The translations under genes and the position numbers were made by a program. A stretch of DNA of 64,000 nt. It comes from Strobilurus pachycystidiatus (Eukaryota; Basidiomycota; Agaricomycetes; Agaricales; Physalacriaceae). The stretch spans positions 558,001-622,000 of the forward strand of contig JAHLMK010000007.1 of assembly GCA_019915135.1 (NCBI GenBank). The letters are read 5' to 3'. Below are positions 12,335 to 23,425 of the stretch, one piece after another; position 1 is the first letter of the stretch, and every line of letters starts with the position of its first letter. The notes beneath the pieces were generated by a model, which worked only from the letters and a program-made list of their open reading frames with translations, made no database searches and was not told the DNA's origin.

Positions 12335-13460
12335 ATGCCTTATCATTCTTTCGCGACACGACTCATGAACCTACATGGCCCTCACTCTTCCTTCCCTCCT
12401 GACATCTTTGTTCTCACCCCCAACGGCGAGCACCGCCAGCGCCACGGATCCGCCTCAGGGACTAATGAGGAATTCCTCGATCCCTTGGAAATCTCGTTGT
12501 CGACGCTTGATGACCTTTCAGGTCTTCCTGCACAGGTAAGGAGCTGCAGCCGAACGTCATGCATACTTGCAAGCTGACCGATCATGAGAATGGGTCCTGG
12601 ATCGGCGACAGAAGTTACAGATGTGCGTACATCATCCTTGCAGATTGACGCATCGCCTGACCACTGCTTATAGACACCGTTTCTTGGAGCCCTTGGAACT
12701 CCCCGCCGTCGCCTCAAGATCGCACCTTGGTGTCTCGTGGGTCCAGTCATGTCCGCTTTCAACAACTTCACTGACGCGTACCATAGTGCTCGCTGATTGG
12801 AATGATAGCGGAATTCAGACGTCACACACGTACGCACCCAACACTTATGCGACTCCTCCTTCGCTGTCTTTGCACTCTTTCCCACACCCTGCGTCACACA
12901 ATTCCGACATTCCGCAATCATATTCGCCCACATTGGGCTTCAATCAGCTCAACATATCCCCCCCAAATTACCATACCAATGGGCAATATCTCGAGACACC
13001 CGTGTCTTTCGGCCCAACCCTCTCACCTCCCGCCGAGCAATTCCTGACGGCATATGCCTCACCGACATCACCTCTACCACCGCGTCTATCTGAGATCGGC
13101 GGTTCTTCGGAGAGGTTGTTTTCTGTTCACGCTCCGGATTCTCCATCCAGGAGAGGACGAGAACAAGAATCGGTCGTCGCTCGACGCACGACCAAGCGGC
13201 CGGCCAACTATGTCTGCCAATGCCAAGCCGATTTCACCACTAAGGGTGCTTATTATGGTGGGTACCCTCCGACGCGATGTTCCACTATGTCCAACCGTCA
13301 TCTAGCCCACATGAAATCAAAGCATTCGGGCAAGAACATCAGATTCTACTGCAAATATCCTGGCTGTTCCAAGCACTACGCCGATAACTCATCCGTGGGA
13401 CGTCACGAAATCAACAAACACGGCCGTCTCGCCAAGAAGAAACGTGGCAAGAACGCTTGA
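12335..13460 (+). CDS. Two-finger C2H2-like protein D
   Basis: Five exons (12335-12535, 12589-12622, 12674-12736, 12787-13257, 13306-13460) sum to 308 codons, giving 307 residues. Exons 2 and 3 were chosen because they join in frame in both paralogs (D and E) and put a conserved WSPWNSPPSPQDR segment in a frame where most differences are silent. The N-terminal half is Ser/Thr/Pro-rich. Finger 1 is unusual: its cysteines are spaced C-x-C (VCQCQADFTTKGA), followed by HMKSKH after the family phase-1 intron. Finger 2 is a normal CKYPGCSKHYADNSSVGRH then NKH. The C-terminus is very basic (RLAKKKRGKNA), a likely nuclear signal. The last intron (13258-13305) is 48 nt and has no stop in frame. It is a putative nuclear DNA-binding protein. 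Confidence 0.75.
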
Positions 13461-13545
13461 GGTAAACACTCAATCTGACTTTTGTCCAGGTATCGTCATA
13501 CAATGCATCGCATTTTTGTCACGTATCGGGCAGGTACACCAATCT

Positions 13546-15032
13546 AACTACTATATTAGAGCCCGGCCTCTCGCATCAGCCCACTCCTCTTTTGCCCGGC
13601 CCTTCATAGTATCCTCTCTCTTTTCCTTCCATTGCTCACTCTCCAGTCTCAACGCCAGCACATGATGCTGCGCTGTCCGCCAGACTGCTCGCTGCGAGGC
13701 CGTTAATCCGTGCTTCTGCATTCGTGTTTATTAACTAGCTTTCCTCTTCGGACAACAAACTTCACTTTCAGTTCTTTTTCCAAATTGAAACATGCGGAAT
13801 CAACACACTTCCTGCTATATGGTCCGAGCACGATGCCACCGGCACATCTTTCTCCGTGACCGTTTCCCTCTATCTCATCTCGCTGAATTTGTACTACTAC
13901 TCGGCATGACCATTAGTTCATTCTGCCCTTAGAATTCATCCGTCACACGTGTATGTCTCCATCTATCCAGTGGTTCTCTCAAACATCTCACTGTTCCATG
14001 CAGACTTACTACCTTCAATCCAATGTCTTTGGTTCAATCTTTCTTTTCTCCGCCGCAAGTAACCTTGTTCCGCTATGAATTCTTTTTGAGCATCTTCAGT
14101 TTTCTCTCCTTCACCTCTGTCTCTCATAGGCTCTTTTAGGCGTCTTTTACATTCTCGGCCGCAGCTCTATCTCATTGTTCCCTTGGTCTTCTTCCAGAAC
14201 AATTCCGGTCTGCCATTTGCGAAGATTATTGCCGTCAAAGTGCTCTTGCCGATATCCACTAGCCCCTGCCACGATCCATTCGACCAGTGCCAGCCGCAAC
14301 ACCAGTGACCCCATTGTTCGCTCGAGGATATCACTCCCTTCTCGCCGTACTAGGACAACCCGCACGCAAACATCTCCATTCGTCTAGCGGCATCTGGTCT
14401 CAGCTGATGCACATATTTCTCGGTCTTTTGTGTCGTGATTTCCACGCTTACTAACAGGACCTTGACCCGTGGTTTTGCATTAGTGTCTATCTCTTTGCTC
14501 TCCTCCTTTTTGTATGACCTTCACTTCCCGTCTTTTCTTCATGACTGGCCCGAATCCGTGTTCATCCATTACATGTATATTGATAGTAGCTCATAATCTG
14601 ATGTCTTTTGAGCAAATCTTTCTTTCCTTCGCGCCAAATAAAACGACATCTATTTTTGTGGGCTGGGGCGTCCTTTCCATTCTCAGCCTCAGCTATCATC
14701 TTCCCTTACAACGCGTCAGCACTTGTATATAGTGTATACGCCGCCTTCACTACAGCTATCGCCGTCCTCGATCCGGTAGATCTACGTGTATCATTGCCCC
14801 ATCCTTCCAAGCACGAGGTGGACAGGATCTGAATCGACTACCAGAAAGATGCCACGCGATGTTCGCGTGAGTTTGTGATGCGGTTGATGGCCGCCCCGAC
14901 CAGGGCGTCGGACCTGTCTATTTCCGGACATACCGGCGTCTCGAGACAATCTCGAGACGACTTGGTCGTACGTGAGTAACATGGTCTGGTGTATGTTCAT
15001 ATGACTCAAGAGTGTGTTACATCACAGTAGTA
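13546..15032. other. Pyrimidine-rich gene-poor stretch
   Basis: The plus strand is noticeably rich in CT tracts. Two segments (about 14020-14200 and 14600-14715) resemble each other: both have GTCTTT, CAATCTTTCTTT or a variant, a CGC..CAA block, then GGCGTC.TTT..CATTCTC and CGCAGCT or CTCAGCT. This suggests an old duplication or a decayed gene, but neither copy keeps a long frame. Near 14940 two TCTCGAGA palindromes lie 3 bp apart. No gene is supported. Confidence 0.35.
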
Positions 15033-18000
15033 TTACAAAAATGGATCTTCATTCTCTTTGTCCGATGTTCCGTCATCTGTCTTTTGACGTTTGCGCTGTA
15101 CCCGCTGCTCCTTTCGACGCGTACTAGGACTCCCGGGAGGTGATCTCCCTGCTACTCGTTTCAACACAGATGAGTCCTCACTGGTGTCGCTCTCCTCGTC
15201 GGTGTCGCCAGCGTCAGAGTCCAGCTCTTGATGGTAAGTAGGTATTTCGTCCGAAATCTTGAGACCGAGGCGCTCTGATGCCGTGATTTCCAGAGTTGTC
15301 GCAAACTGGACGGGAACTTGGGCTTCCCAGGTTGGATGTCGACTGCTCAGATGCCGGCGCATATTGTACTTCCAGTGCACTGCATCGCAGCCCGCAATGG
15401 GGCACACCATAGGCACATTTGTGCAAGGCTTTGTCTTGCTCACCTTGGCTGCTCGACAGACAATGAAGTCATACGATGCAGCGCACGATGAGCTTGCTTT
15501 TCCGCCAGCAATTCCGATGGTACATCCGCCATTGACAGTTGACGGACCCCCGCAGAAGCCGCAAGGATAGTCGGGAAAGTGCTAGGATGGCATGTTCCGT
15601 GAGCGCTAGAGCAACTTGTATATCATTGGGAACTTACCACTATCTCGTGTAGGAACCAGTCCTTCGCACCCAGTCGCGCATGGGCAATGTGCTTCCCCAT
15701 GTGATTTTGGCGCTGGTTGGCCGCCACGTCCTGTTTACATACACTGCAAGGTAGGGTTTGATCTGCTCTGACAGCCGTCGTGGTGACAGTTGCAGCATAC
15801 TGAGACGCTTCCGAGGTATCATCTGAGTAGAATGTCAGCAACTACAATAGATCACGAGAGAGACGTATCATACCATCACTCTGATACGGGAATATACCTT
15901 TGATAACCTGCCCAAACGTGGGAATGCAGAGGCGAAGGGGGCAGTCCTCGTCCTCGACGCGAGCCCAAAGATCTTCGCGCCATTTGGTCATTGACACATC
16001 GTCGATTATCCATGAGTTTGTCAGACTAGGCTTCACCTGCATGGCGACGTCCTCTGGGAGCTCGACAACTGGTACTTTTGATGGAGGTGTGATAGGAATG
16101 ATGAGCGCTGCCGGGACCGTGAATATGAGCTCGCCTTTACGCGTCACATCCGAGCGTCGAGGAGCAGTTGCCTGCTTCGCCTTCAATTTCTCGAAGGATA
16201 CAAACTCGCCAGTTCCAGCCCATAAGACAACTTCAGCGTCATCCGGTGAGTCCTCATCTAAGAAGGGAATGAAGTCGAGTAGCTGGCCGGATAACTCGTA
16301 CGGCGCGTCGGGTAAGGCGATCTCTGCACGCGGAGCACACGAGATTGAAGAGGATGAGGTTGCAGCAGGACTGAACTTGATTACAGTAGTCTGAGCAATA
16401 GCAAGACCAACATCAACACCGTTGACGCGTACGAGCGTAGCGAACAAGCTGCCAAGTCGGAACTGCTCAGTGCTGGCAAGACCTTCGCCCTGTTTGAGTC
16501 CACCTTGACGGTCCCACTTGTCACCACCAATAGAGAAGTAACGGACACGAAGGAGGCGATCATGCGTCTTTGAGTAATCAAGGTCCTGGGTGGGATCGAA
16601 TACCGTCCGCAGCACAGTCTTCTTATGCTGGACATGCGAGTCATCGATCTTCATCCACATGTCATAGTCATCAGCGTCGTTGGAGTCTTCGTCCTCAAGG
16701 ACTTCCGTGTTGATGATAGAGCTAATGTTGATGGACAAGAGATCATCTGGGTGATCCGGAACTGGGGATGGAGAGGACATGTCTTCCTCGTCAGACACGG
16801 CTGATGTGTAAACATTCACCAGAGAGCGGTCTACCTCTTTTGAGACCCCAGGATACTTCCCACCGCTTGGCCGCATGAGATCGTGGTCTGGACGTGACCA
16901 GCGCTCTTCCCAATCAATGAAGATATTGGACCGTTGCAAGACTGCGTCTGCCTGCCGTATGCCCTCATTCCACGACTGAGGAAGTCGACAATCACCGGCT
17001 ACCAGTCCTCCCTTCCAGTCACCGGGCGTCAGATGGTCAACATCCCGACTTCGAATAAGCTTGAGACGCTCCGGTTTGCGCTCCCAATCAGGATGGCGGT
17101 TGTAGATATCATCAAGGTTAAGCGCAGATCGACAGCGCACTTCCATCTCCGAGATGTCAACATTGGGCGAGTGCCCGCCAATCATCCGAACACGCCCAAA
17201 GAGCGTCTCAAGGACGTCGTCACCAAGGAGGCAAAGGAAGACTCGAAGGGTCGGATTGAAGCGCTGAGTTTTAGCCACATGGAATACCGCATTCTTGACA
17301 AGACACTGCACATCGCCGTAGAGCTTGTTGGATAGGAAGGACCCTCCGTGCTTTATGAACAGAGCACCAGAGACATGAGCAAACTTTGAGAGACGGGTGA
17401 TCTGGTCGGATAATGAAAGTGTGGGATTAATGAATGGTTCGAGAAGTGCCTCGAAGGCCTCGCCAAGGAGACAGAGAGCATCATGCACAATCTCCTCCGA
17501 AGGATCGAAGTCAGACTTGTCAAGGTTACGGAGCTCTGAGACGCGCGTCAAGAGCATGACCGCACGAGGTACATTCTGCGGATCCTTTGGATTCAAGGCC
17601 ATCAGGAAAATCCCCTTTTGGTAAATTAGCGCTAATTATGCCTAATTTCCGCTTTTCGTATTCTGTGCGCTTTTGTGCGCTAAATTAGCACTCATGATGC
17701 GCTCCCTTTGCCCTCCGTGTGCAGTCAATGTGCCCTCCAGGTAGGAAGCATGTACGACTCATTATCTGAGAGCATGTTGAGAGTGCGCACGAATGCTGAT
17801 GCATCAACTGTTGGTGAGACAATCACCGGCAACGTTGTTTCATAGACTTCAGCATGTTGCGCCGCGATTCGGGTGACAGCCGCCTGCCCGCCGCTTGTTC
17901 GCTAGCATGTCCCGCTATATACTACAGAAATATTGTTTATCATATTTATTGTATGTACTTACTCTGAGACTCTCAGCATTAGTAAAGTAGAGCAAGGCTC

Positions 18001-21000
18001 GAACGGAGGGCATTCTAGCATGCACCACTTAAGTACTTCTGCGGGGACAGCGGGGTCAGAGCGGGGTACAGTGCAGGAAAATCAAAATTTGTTACAAGTC
18101 CGTTCGGCGCTTGCCGCTGTTGCCGCTGAAGGCCACATGATAAGCACGTGCATGTTGGTTTTTCATCGGACCACTCCAGACAACCGAACTTCTTCCCCAC
18201 CCCACCACTAGTCCACTTGTGCACCTGCCCTTGGCCGCTTGTCTTTCTAGCCGCCTTCCAGTGAGTGAACAGCACAGCTGCGGACGTCCTATTGAATACC
18301 TTTCCAGCCGAACTATCACTATGCTCTGTCTCGGATGTGAAGCATGTAAAGAGCCGCAGGATAGAGGACAAAGGGCATGCAGGAGCAAGGCTTACCCATG
18401 TGAGTCCATCCCCATGTCCCATTTCACTCTACCTCAAAAGCTCTTATAGAATACTCGACCGGGATTGCCAACGTTTGGCTGCGGAGACACGGCGACACCT
18501 GCACAGATTATTCATGCAACGGCAACGGGCGGACCATTCAGGACGACGCTTACTAAGAGGACCAGGACGCGAGCCAGCGCCATTTGCCTCGATACCCAAA
18601 CTCGCCAGGACGACAAGCGCCAATACACTGCTCGAACGGACCAGCGGGTCGACACACTATTCAGGCGACCCTTCCATACCAAGCCAACCCTGGTCTGTTG
18701 GTCTCATCATCTCCTCGATTCCTATCACTGACAACCCAACTACAGGCTCAGCCGAAGCAGGAGAGCACGTAATTGTGCCTCCCCTCGCGACATTTGGACG
18801 GCTATAGCCAGGCTATAGCGGTGGTTGTTTTTTGTATCGTTGCCTGTACGACCTTCTCCTAGACTACCGTATTTAGATTTACGAGTCGACGTGTACTTTG
18901 TTACTTCAATAACATATTGATTCCTCCGTCCTCCTACTAGTCTGAACATGATGCTTATACAAAGAAAACTGAGCAATCCTGAACGATAAAATACGCTGTA
19001 AGATTGATAATTTATGCTAATTAAGCGCACATGTGCAGGGGACTTGTCTAACCTACCTAAAATAGCAGAAAGCGGTAAAATAGGCACAAATAGGCTAAAA
19101 AAGCACTTTGTGCGCTAAGTTATGCTACCTAACCACTAATTTACCAAAGTAGGGTTTTCCTGATGCAGAGCGCATGAATGCTCTGATCCGACCAGTCGTG
19201 GTCGGTCAAGCGCTCAAGCCACTGTGAAAGCAACACCTTGTTGATGCACACGTCATTGACAACGATGCCCTCCTTGGAGCACAACAGTGTACATAGTCCT
19301 ATGCAATATTAGAGCGGGCTTACTGAGTAAGAAATAGACTCACGCTTGAAGATATGCTTATAATCAAAATCCATCGTTAGGTGATCCTCACCAGTACGTA
19401 GATTGAGTCCGCGGAGTCCATCAATGAATGGAAAAAGAGGGTCTCCAGGAGTAACCTCTTTATGCATGCAGAGCAGATATAGCGCGGCACGGCGCGTGGC
19501 ATCACCATCTGATGATATGGCAAACATAGGTCCGTTAAGCGCCTCGCCATACGGAGAGCGCTTCCACGCGGCAAGGACCATCTGTATGAGGCGTACAGAA
19601 TCCTGCCAAGTGCCGTGCTTGCAGGTAGGAGATAGAAGGACGGGCTTAGCACCGTAGTTGGTAGCTGCATGCCGAGCGACTGCAACAACTGTATACTCCT
19701 TCCCAATATGAACCTTTCCCTCCTTCACGGCAGTCGCAGCTGCTTGAACGTTGGTGGTATCCGAGCCCATTTTAATGGAAGCGAGGTTGTCGACATGTTC
19801 GCGGCAGAATCCTCCCATCTCGTCGGTACCAGACAGATAACAAAGACGGCCATCACCAGCAATTTCGTCGATGGGCAGTGAGTGGGGAACACGCTCTCTG
19901 GGACTCGTCGTTGACTCTGCACCACAGCCCGATACTGCCTCGATGTTCTTCATCACATCAGTGACCCGCACATCCCGAGCGGTAACCTTCAAAGCAAACT
20001 TCCGGCGTCCTGCACGGATGGTTCGGAGCGAAGGTAGAGCCGTTGCAGCATGGTTCAATGCGTACACAGCCCCGCCGCCTCCAAGCTCGTAGACAAGAGT
20101 TGCCAAGTCGCGATCATTCTGCGTATAATTGAACGCGTGGAAATCCCCGGAGATCGCGTCTTTAACGCGCTCCAGAAGCGCTCGGATTCCGAACTGTTCT
20201 TTGTACGCCGTTGCAACAAGACGATGGAGGCCGGGGATGTCATGTTTGGAGATGAGGTCCACAAGCTGGCCGTATTCGACCAGTCGCGCTCTTGTTGAAG
20301 AGATAGTTCGCTGAGAGTTCAAATCCTTGAATAAGAATTAGCACAAGATCGTGGTATTAAGTTTGGATGCTCACTTTGAGGCGCAATCTCTTGTTTTCCT
20401 CTTGGAGTTTCTCAAGCTGGATGGAGACTGTGGCCTGTGAGCGCGAAGCCAGGGGAGCTCTGGAGCTAGTACGAGAGGCCCTGTTCTTCACGACGTCGAT
20501 ATCCACCGTGGTGGCCACACAGGCAGAGCACGGTCCACCATCGATGCCGGTGACCTGTTTGCACCGGTCGGATATCACAGTAATGGCCGAGGGGTTGGGA
20601 CCAATGTGTAGCAAGCTATATCCAGGAGGTTTTCGTTGGGATGTATCGTGGATGGAGAAGGGATATGTTGTGTAGAATGAGCCAATGTCCCAGTTGAGTG
20701 GAGATCCGGGACACAGCAAGGGCTGATCCGGATTTTGTTGTACAGTAGTCTCCAAAATGGTATGAAGAGGAGAGGGAGTGGAAGGTGGGTTGTAGTATGA
20801 GTTTGGATAACGACGTGTATAATGGGTATATGAAGTGCTTTGGGCTGGCTGCCCGTATGTTACAGGTGTGGATGGCGTACCACGCCGATATTGTACAGTA
20901 TTTACATAGCGGGGAGGATTTTGTGAAGCCAACGTGTAGCTAGAGTGAGAGCGAGTCCTTTTTGGCTGTAGGTGACGCGCTAGATGCGTGCAGATGGAGA

Positions 21001-21118
21001 CGCGGTCGGGTTGTCGTAATGGTCGAGAAGCGAAAATGATCACACAACGTGACCCATCCGACTTCTTGGGCCATCGGCCATCAACGGCATCAATTTCACA
21101 AAGATGCTCGCGTGGCAT
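15033..21118 (-). pseudogene. Transposase-like gene of a mushroom-specific family, split by an insertion
   Basis: Read on the minus strand the exons are 21118-20375, 20325-19344, 19298-15874 (interrupted by the insertion 17603-19162), 15822-15638 and 15581-15033. Leaving out the insertion and one AT copy, they add up to exactly 1441 codons. Features in order: a low-complexity N-terminus ending in a coiled coil (LEKLQEENKRLRLK); a core with SSDGDATRRAALYLLCMHK and DYKHIFKR; LNPKDPQNVPRAV; CLLGDDVLETLFGRVRMIGG, which resembles the E-containing motif of P-element/THAP9-type RNase-H transposases; an acidic linker; and Cys-rich C-terminal modules (CSVCKQDV...H, CGFCGG, CPIAGC...H...H). I recognise the family from mushroom genomes. 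Its link to P-like elements is inference. No terminal repeats of the parent element were found. Confidence 0.7.
17603..19162. mobile_element. 1.56-kb non-autonomous insertion with inverted terminal repeats
   Basis: The element starts CAGGAAAATCCCC and ends in the inverse of CAGGAAAACCCTA. The ends match imperfectly over about 30 bp, including a shared TTTGGTAAATTAG. The dinucleotide AT flanks both sides (17601-17602, 19163-19164). Removing the element plus one AT restores an open frame in the transposase-like gene. AT-rich subterminal zones contain repeated GCGC and CTAATT/CTATTT motifs. The interior has open frames up to 180 codons (18265-18807, +) with no recognisable domain. Superfamily is unclear: a 2-bp duplication recalls Tc1/mariner, but the target is AT rather than TA. 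Insertion between A and T with TC...CTGA ends also recalls Helitrons, which do not normally have such long inverted ends. Confidence 0.75.
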
Positions 21119-21619
21119 TTGGGCTGTACTGGATTATGATCGTGTCCACCTCTTGCTTCCAAGTTCCAATCGGGCAACGGTGAAACACTGACGCACCACT
21201 GACGGGGATTTTCTGTCGATCGCGATCTCGCATATCCCCGCGACGTTTTTACCAGGTTTTACTCATCAACACGCCTTCCACTCATTGTTCGTTAAGCGAG
21301 ATCCTGGGCCTGAACATTCCTCGGACCATCAATTTAACAGTCTGTCTGCCTCTTTGTTAAGCGCATCTTTGAAAATCTTTCCGTGTCCAAGGCGCGAAAG
21401 GAGCAAGCCAGCCATACATTAATCTACTACTGTACGCGATTTGGAGTAAGTATGTGTTGCAGGATCTCCTCTCGCGGCTTAGCGCGTCCTTTTGGATTGC
21501 GTCTTCGAATCGTCACTCGCAGTGTAAGCTACGCAGCTCTGTTACCGCTAATACACTCTATAGACGATTATCGTTTCAGAGGAACAGTTATTCCAACGCG
21601 TGACGAAATTTAGGTCAAA
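21119..21619. other. Upstream region of the transposase-like gene
   Basis: Should contain the promoter of the minus-strand transposase-like gene and possibly the end of its element. No inverted repeat matching the region below 15033 was seen, and no gene is supported. Confidence 0.35.
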
Positions 21620-22085
21620 AGACAAAAGGAGAAGGAGTTGTCCAAGTTTGGACGCAATTACAAATTCGAACAACGCTTGTTCCATTCCGTCATCCCGTCG
21701 CCTACTGTGCTGGTGACCGTGTAGTCTGATGGCCCCGGGGGCCCTTTGCCCAGCTCTGCTCACCAGTACAGCCCAAGGCTTTGTCACCACGATTCTTACC
21801 ATCCCGTAATCAAGCACACCATACATATTGACACTCGGAACAGTCGGCCTGCTTTCTCCCTTGCCTTTGCCCGCTCTCCACACGGAATGAAAGATGTGTA
21901 TCCCAGAGCGATCAGCAGTACCGGTGCCATGGACCCGACCTGCATAGTGGATTCGCCACCAGCAAGGCGTGAACGCAGCCCCCACCAGCCACTTGATGGG
22001 CCTCCGCCGATACACGTGTGTTCGACCGATTTACAGCTATCCAGGAGCCACCGGACGGACTAGGCTCGGAACCTTCCGCCCAGGG

Positions 22086-22091
22086 TATTTA
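22086..22091 (+). promoter_or_regulatory. TATA-like element of C2H2 gene E
   Basis: TATTTA followed by CTTTCGACGG, 81 bp before the ATG at 22172. It is the counterpart of TATTTAATCTCGACGG in the duplicate promoter. Confidence 0.4.
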
Positions 22092-22171
22092 CTTTCGACG
22101 GTTCAGCCAAGTTGTCTCCCATTTGTCTTTCGATCTTCTATTCACGACTCAGTTCATTGGTCCTCGTCAAC

Positions 22172-23304
22172 ATGGTCTTTCCTTCTTTTGCGACACCCTT
22201 GAACACACACGACTCTTACGATGCCTTTCCTCCCAACGTCTTTGTTCTCTCCCCCAGCGGCGAGCGTCGCCTGCTCCACGGATCCGCCTCAAAGGTCAAT
22301 GATGCATCCCTCGATCCCTTGGATATCTCGTTGTCGACGTTCGATAACCTTTCAAGTTTCCCTGCACAGGTAAGTGCAGCACGACGTCATGCATACTCAG
22401 TAATCTGATCGCCCTCTTCAAAGGCCAGCGACTCTGAGAATGTGCCCTGGGTCGGCGACAGAGATTACAGGAGTGCGTACTATCCTTGCAGATTGAGCAT
22501 CGCCTGACCACTGGGTATAGACACCGTTTCTTGGAGCCCTTGGAACTCCCCGCCGTCTCCTCAAGATCGCTTCTTGGTGCCTCGTGGGTCGAGTCATATT
22601 CGCTCTCAACATCTTCACTGACGCGTACCACAGTGCTCGCTGATTGGAATGATAGCGGAACTCAGACGTCACACACGTACGCACCCACCAGTTATGCGAC
22701 TCCTCCGTTGCCTTCGCGCTCTTTCCCACACCCTGCGTCATACTATCCCGACAATGTACAACCATACCCGCCCACCTGGGGCTTCAATAAGCTCACTATC
22801 TCTCCCCCCGACTATCATACCAACGGGCAGCATCTCGAAACACCCGGGCCTTTCGTCCAAACCCTCCCGCCTCCCGCCGAGCAATACCTGACGGCATATG
22901 ATTCACCAGTATCACCTCCATCACCGCGTCTATCTGAGATCGGCAGTTCCCCGGATACGTCGTCTCCTGTTCTCGCTCCGGATTCTCCATACAAGAGAGG
23001 ACGAGAACAAGAAGCGGTCGTTGCCCGACGCACGACCAAGCGCCCGGCCATCTATGTATGCCAGTGCCAAGCCGATTTCACCACTAAGGGTGCTTATTCT
23101 GGTGAGTTCCCTCCGACATGATGTTCCACTTCATCTAACCATCATCCAGCCCACGTGAAATCCAAGCATTCGGGCAACAACCTCAGGTTCTACTGCAATT
23201 ATTCTGGGTGCTCCAAGCACTACGCCGATCTGTCATCTGTGGGTCGTCATGAAATTGACAAACATGGCCGTCTCGCCAAGAAGAAAGGTGGTAAGATTGT
23301 TTGA
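22172..23304 (+). CDS. Two-finger C2H2-like protein E, duplicate of D
   Basis: Five exons (22172-22369, 22439-22472, 22521-22583, 22634-23101, 23150-23304) sum to 306 codons, giving 305 residues. The intron positions are those of gene D. The protein starts MVFPSFATPLNTHDSYDAF and keeps the WSPWNSPPSPQDR segment, a Ser/Pro-rich middle and the C-x-C finger 1 (VCQCQADFTTKGA then HVKSKH). It also keeps a normal finger 2 (CNYSGCSKHYADLSSVGRH) and a basic tail. Unlike D, its finger-1 intron (23102-23149, 48 nt) contains an in-frame TGA, so intron retention would truncate the protein. Differences from D are concentrated in the N-terminal half. It is a putative nuclear regulator that arose by local duplication. 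Confidence 0.75.
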
Positions 23305-23425
23305 GGTCAACTCCGTCTCGTCAGCCTTTCCTGTTCCTTGTCTTTATTCGTTCAGCTATCGCATATGGAATGTTTTCGCATCGCATCGCTCTCGTCACTT
23401 ATCGTGCAGGTACCCAATCAAGTAG

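Larger units (their letters stand above)
11790..13545 (+). repeat. Segmental duplication, copy 1
   Basis: This block matches 21620-23425 in the same orientation. It covers about 540 bp of promoter, the whole C2H2 gene D and about 85 bp of 3' flank. Shared anchors include GCAATTACAAATTCG, TTTCTCCCTTGCCTTTG and ATGGACCCGACCTGCATAG upstream, and GCAGGTAC followed by CCAATC downstream. The match is interrupted by small insertions and deletions, most of them in the promoter. The limits are judged by eye and may be off by tens of bases. Confidence 0.8.
21620..23425 (+). repeat. Segmental duplication, copy 2
   Basis: Same-orientation partner of 11790-13545, covering promoter, all five exons and the first part of the 3' flank of C2H2 gene E. 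It lies about 9.8 kb away, on the far side of the transposase-like gene. Copy 2 has extra sequence in the distal promoter (about 21715-21830) compared with copy 1. Confidence 0.8.

Noticed and set aside
12674..12786. Long frame reading HRFLEPLELPAVASRS through the C2H2 D gene (and its counterpart in E)
   Set aside because: It is open, but most D/E differences change amino acids in this frame. The alternative frame, with a 50-nt GTGGGT intron, has mostly silent changes, keeps WSPWNSPPSPQDR and makes exon lengths sum to whole codons in both genes.
17603..19162. Insertion read as a Helitron
   Set aside because: Borders fit A|TC...CTGA|T, but about 30 bp of inverted terminal repeat and no Rep/helicase argue against it. 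Left as unclassified.
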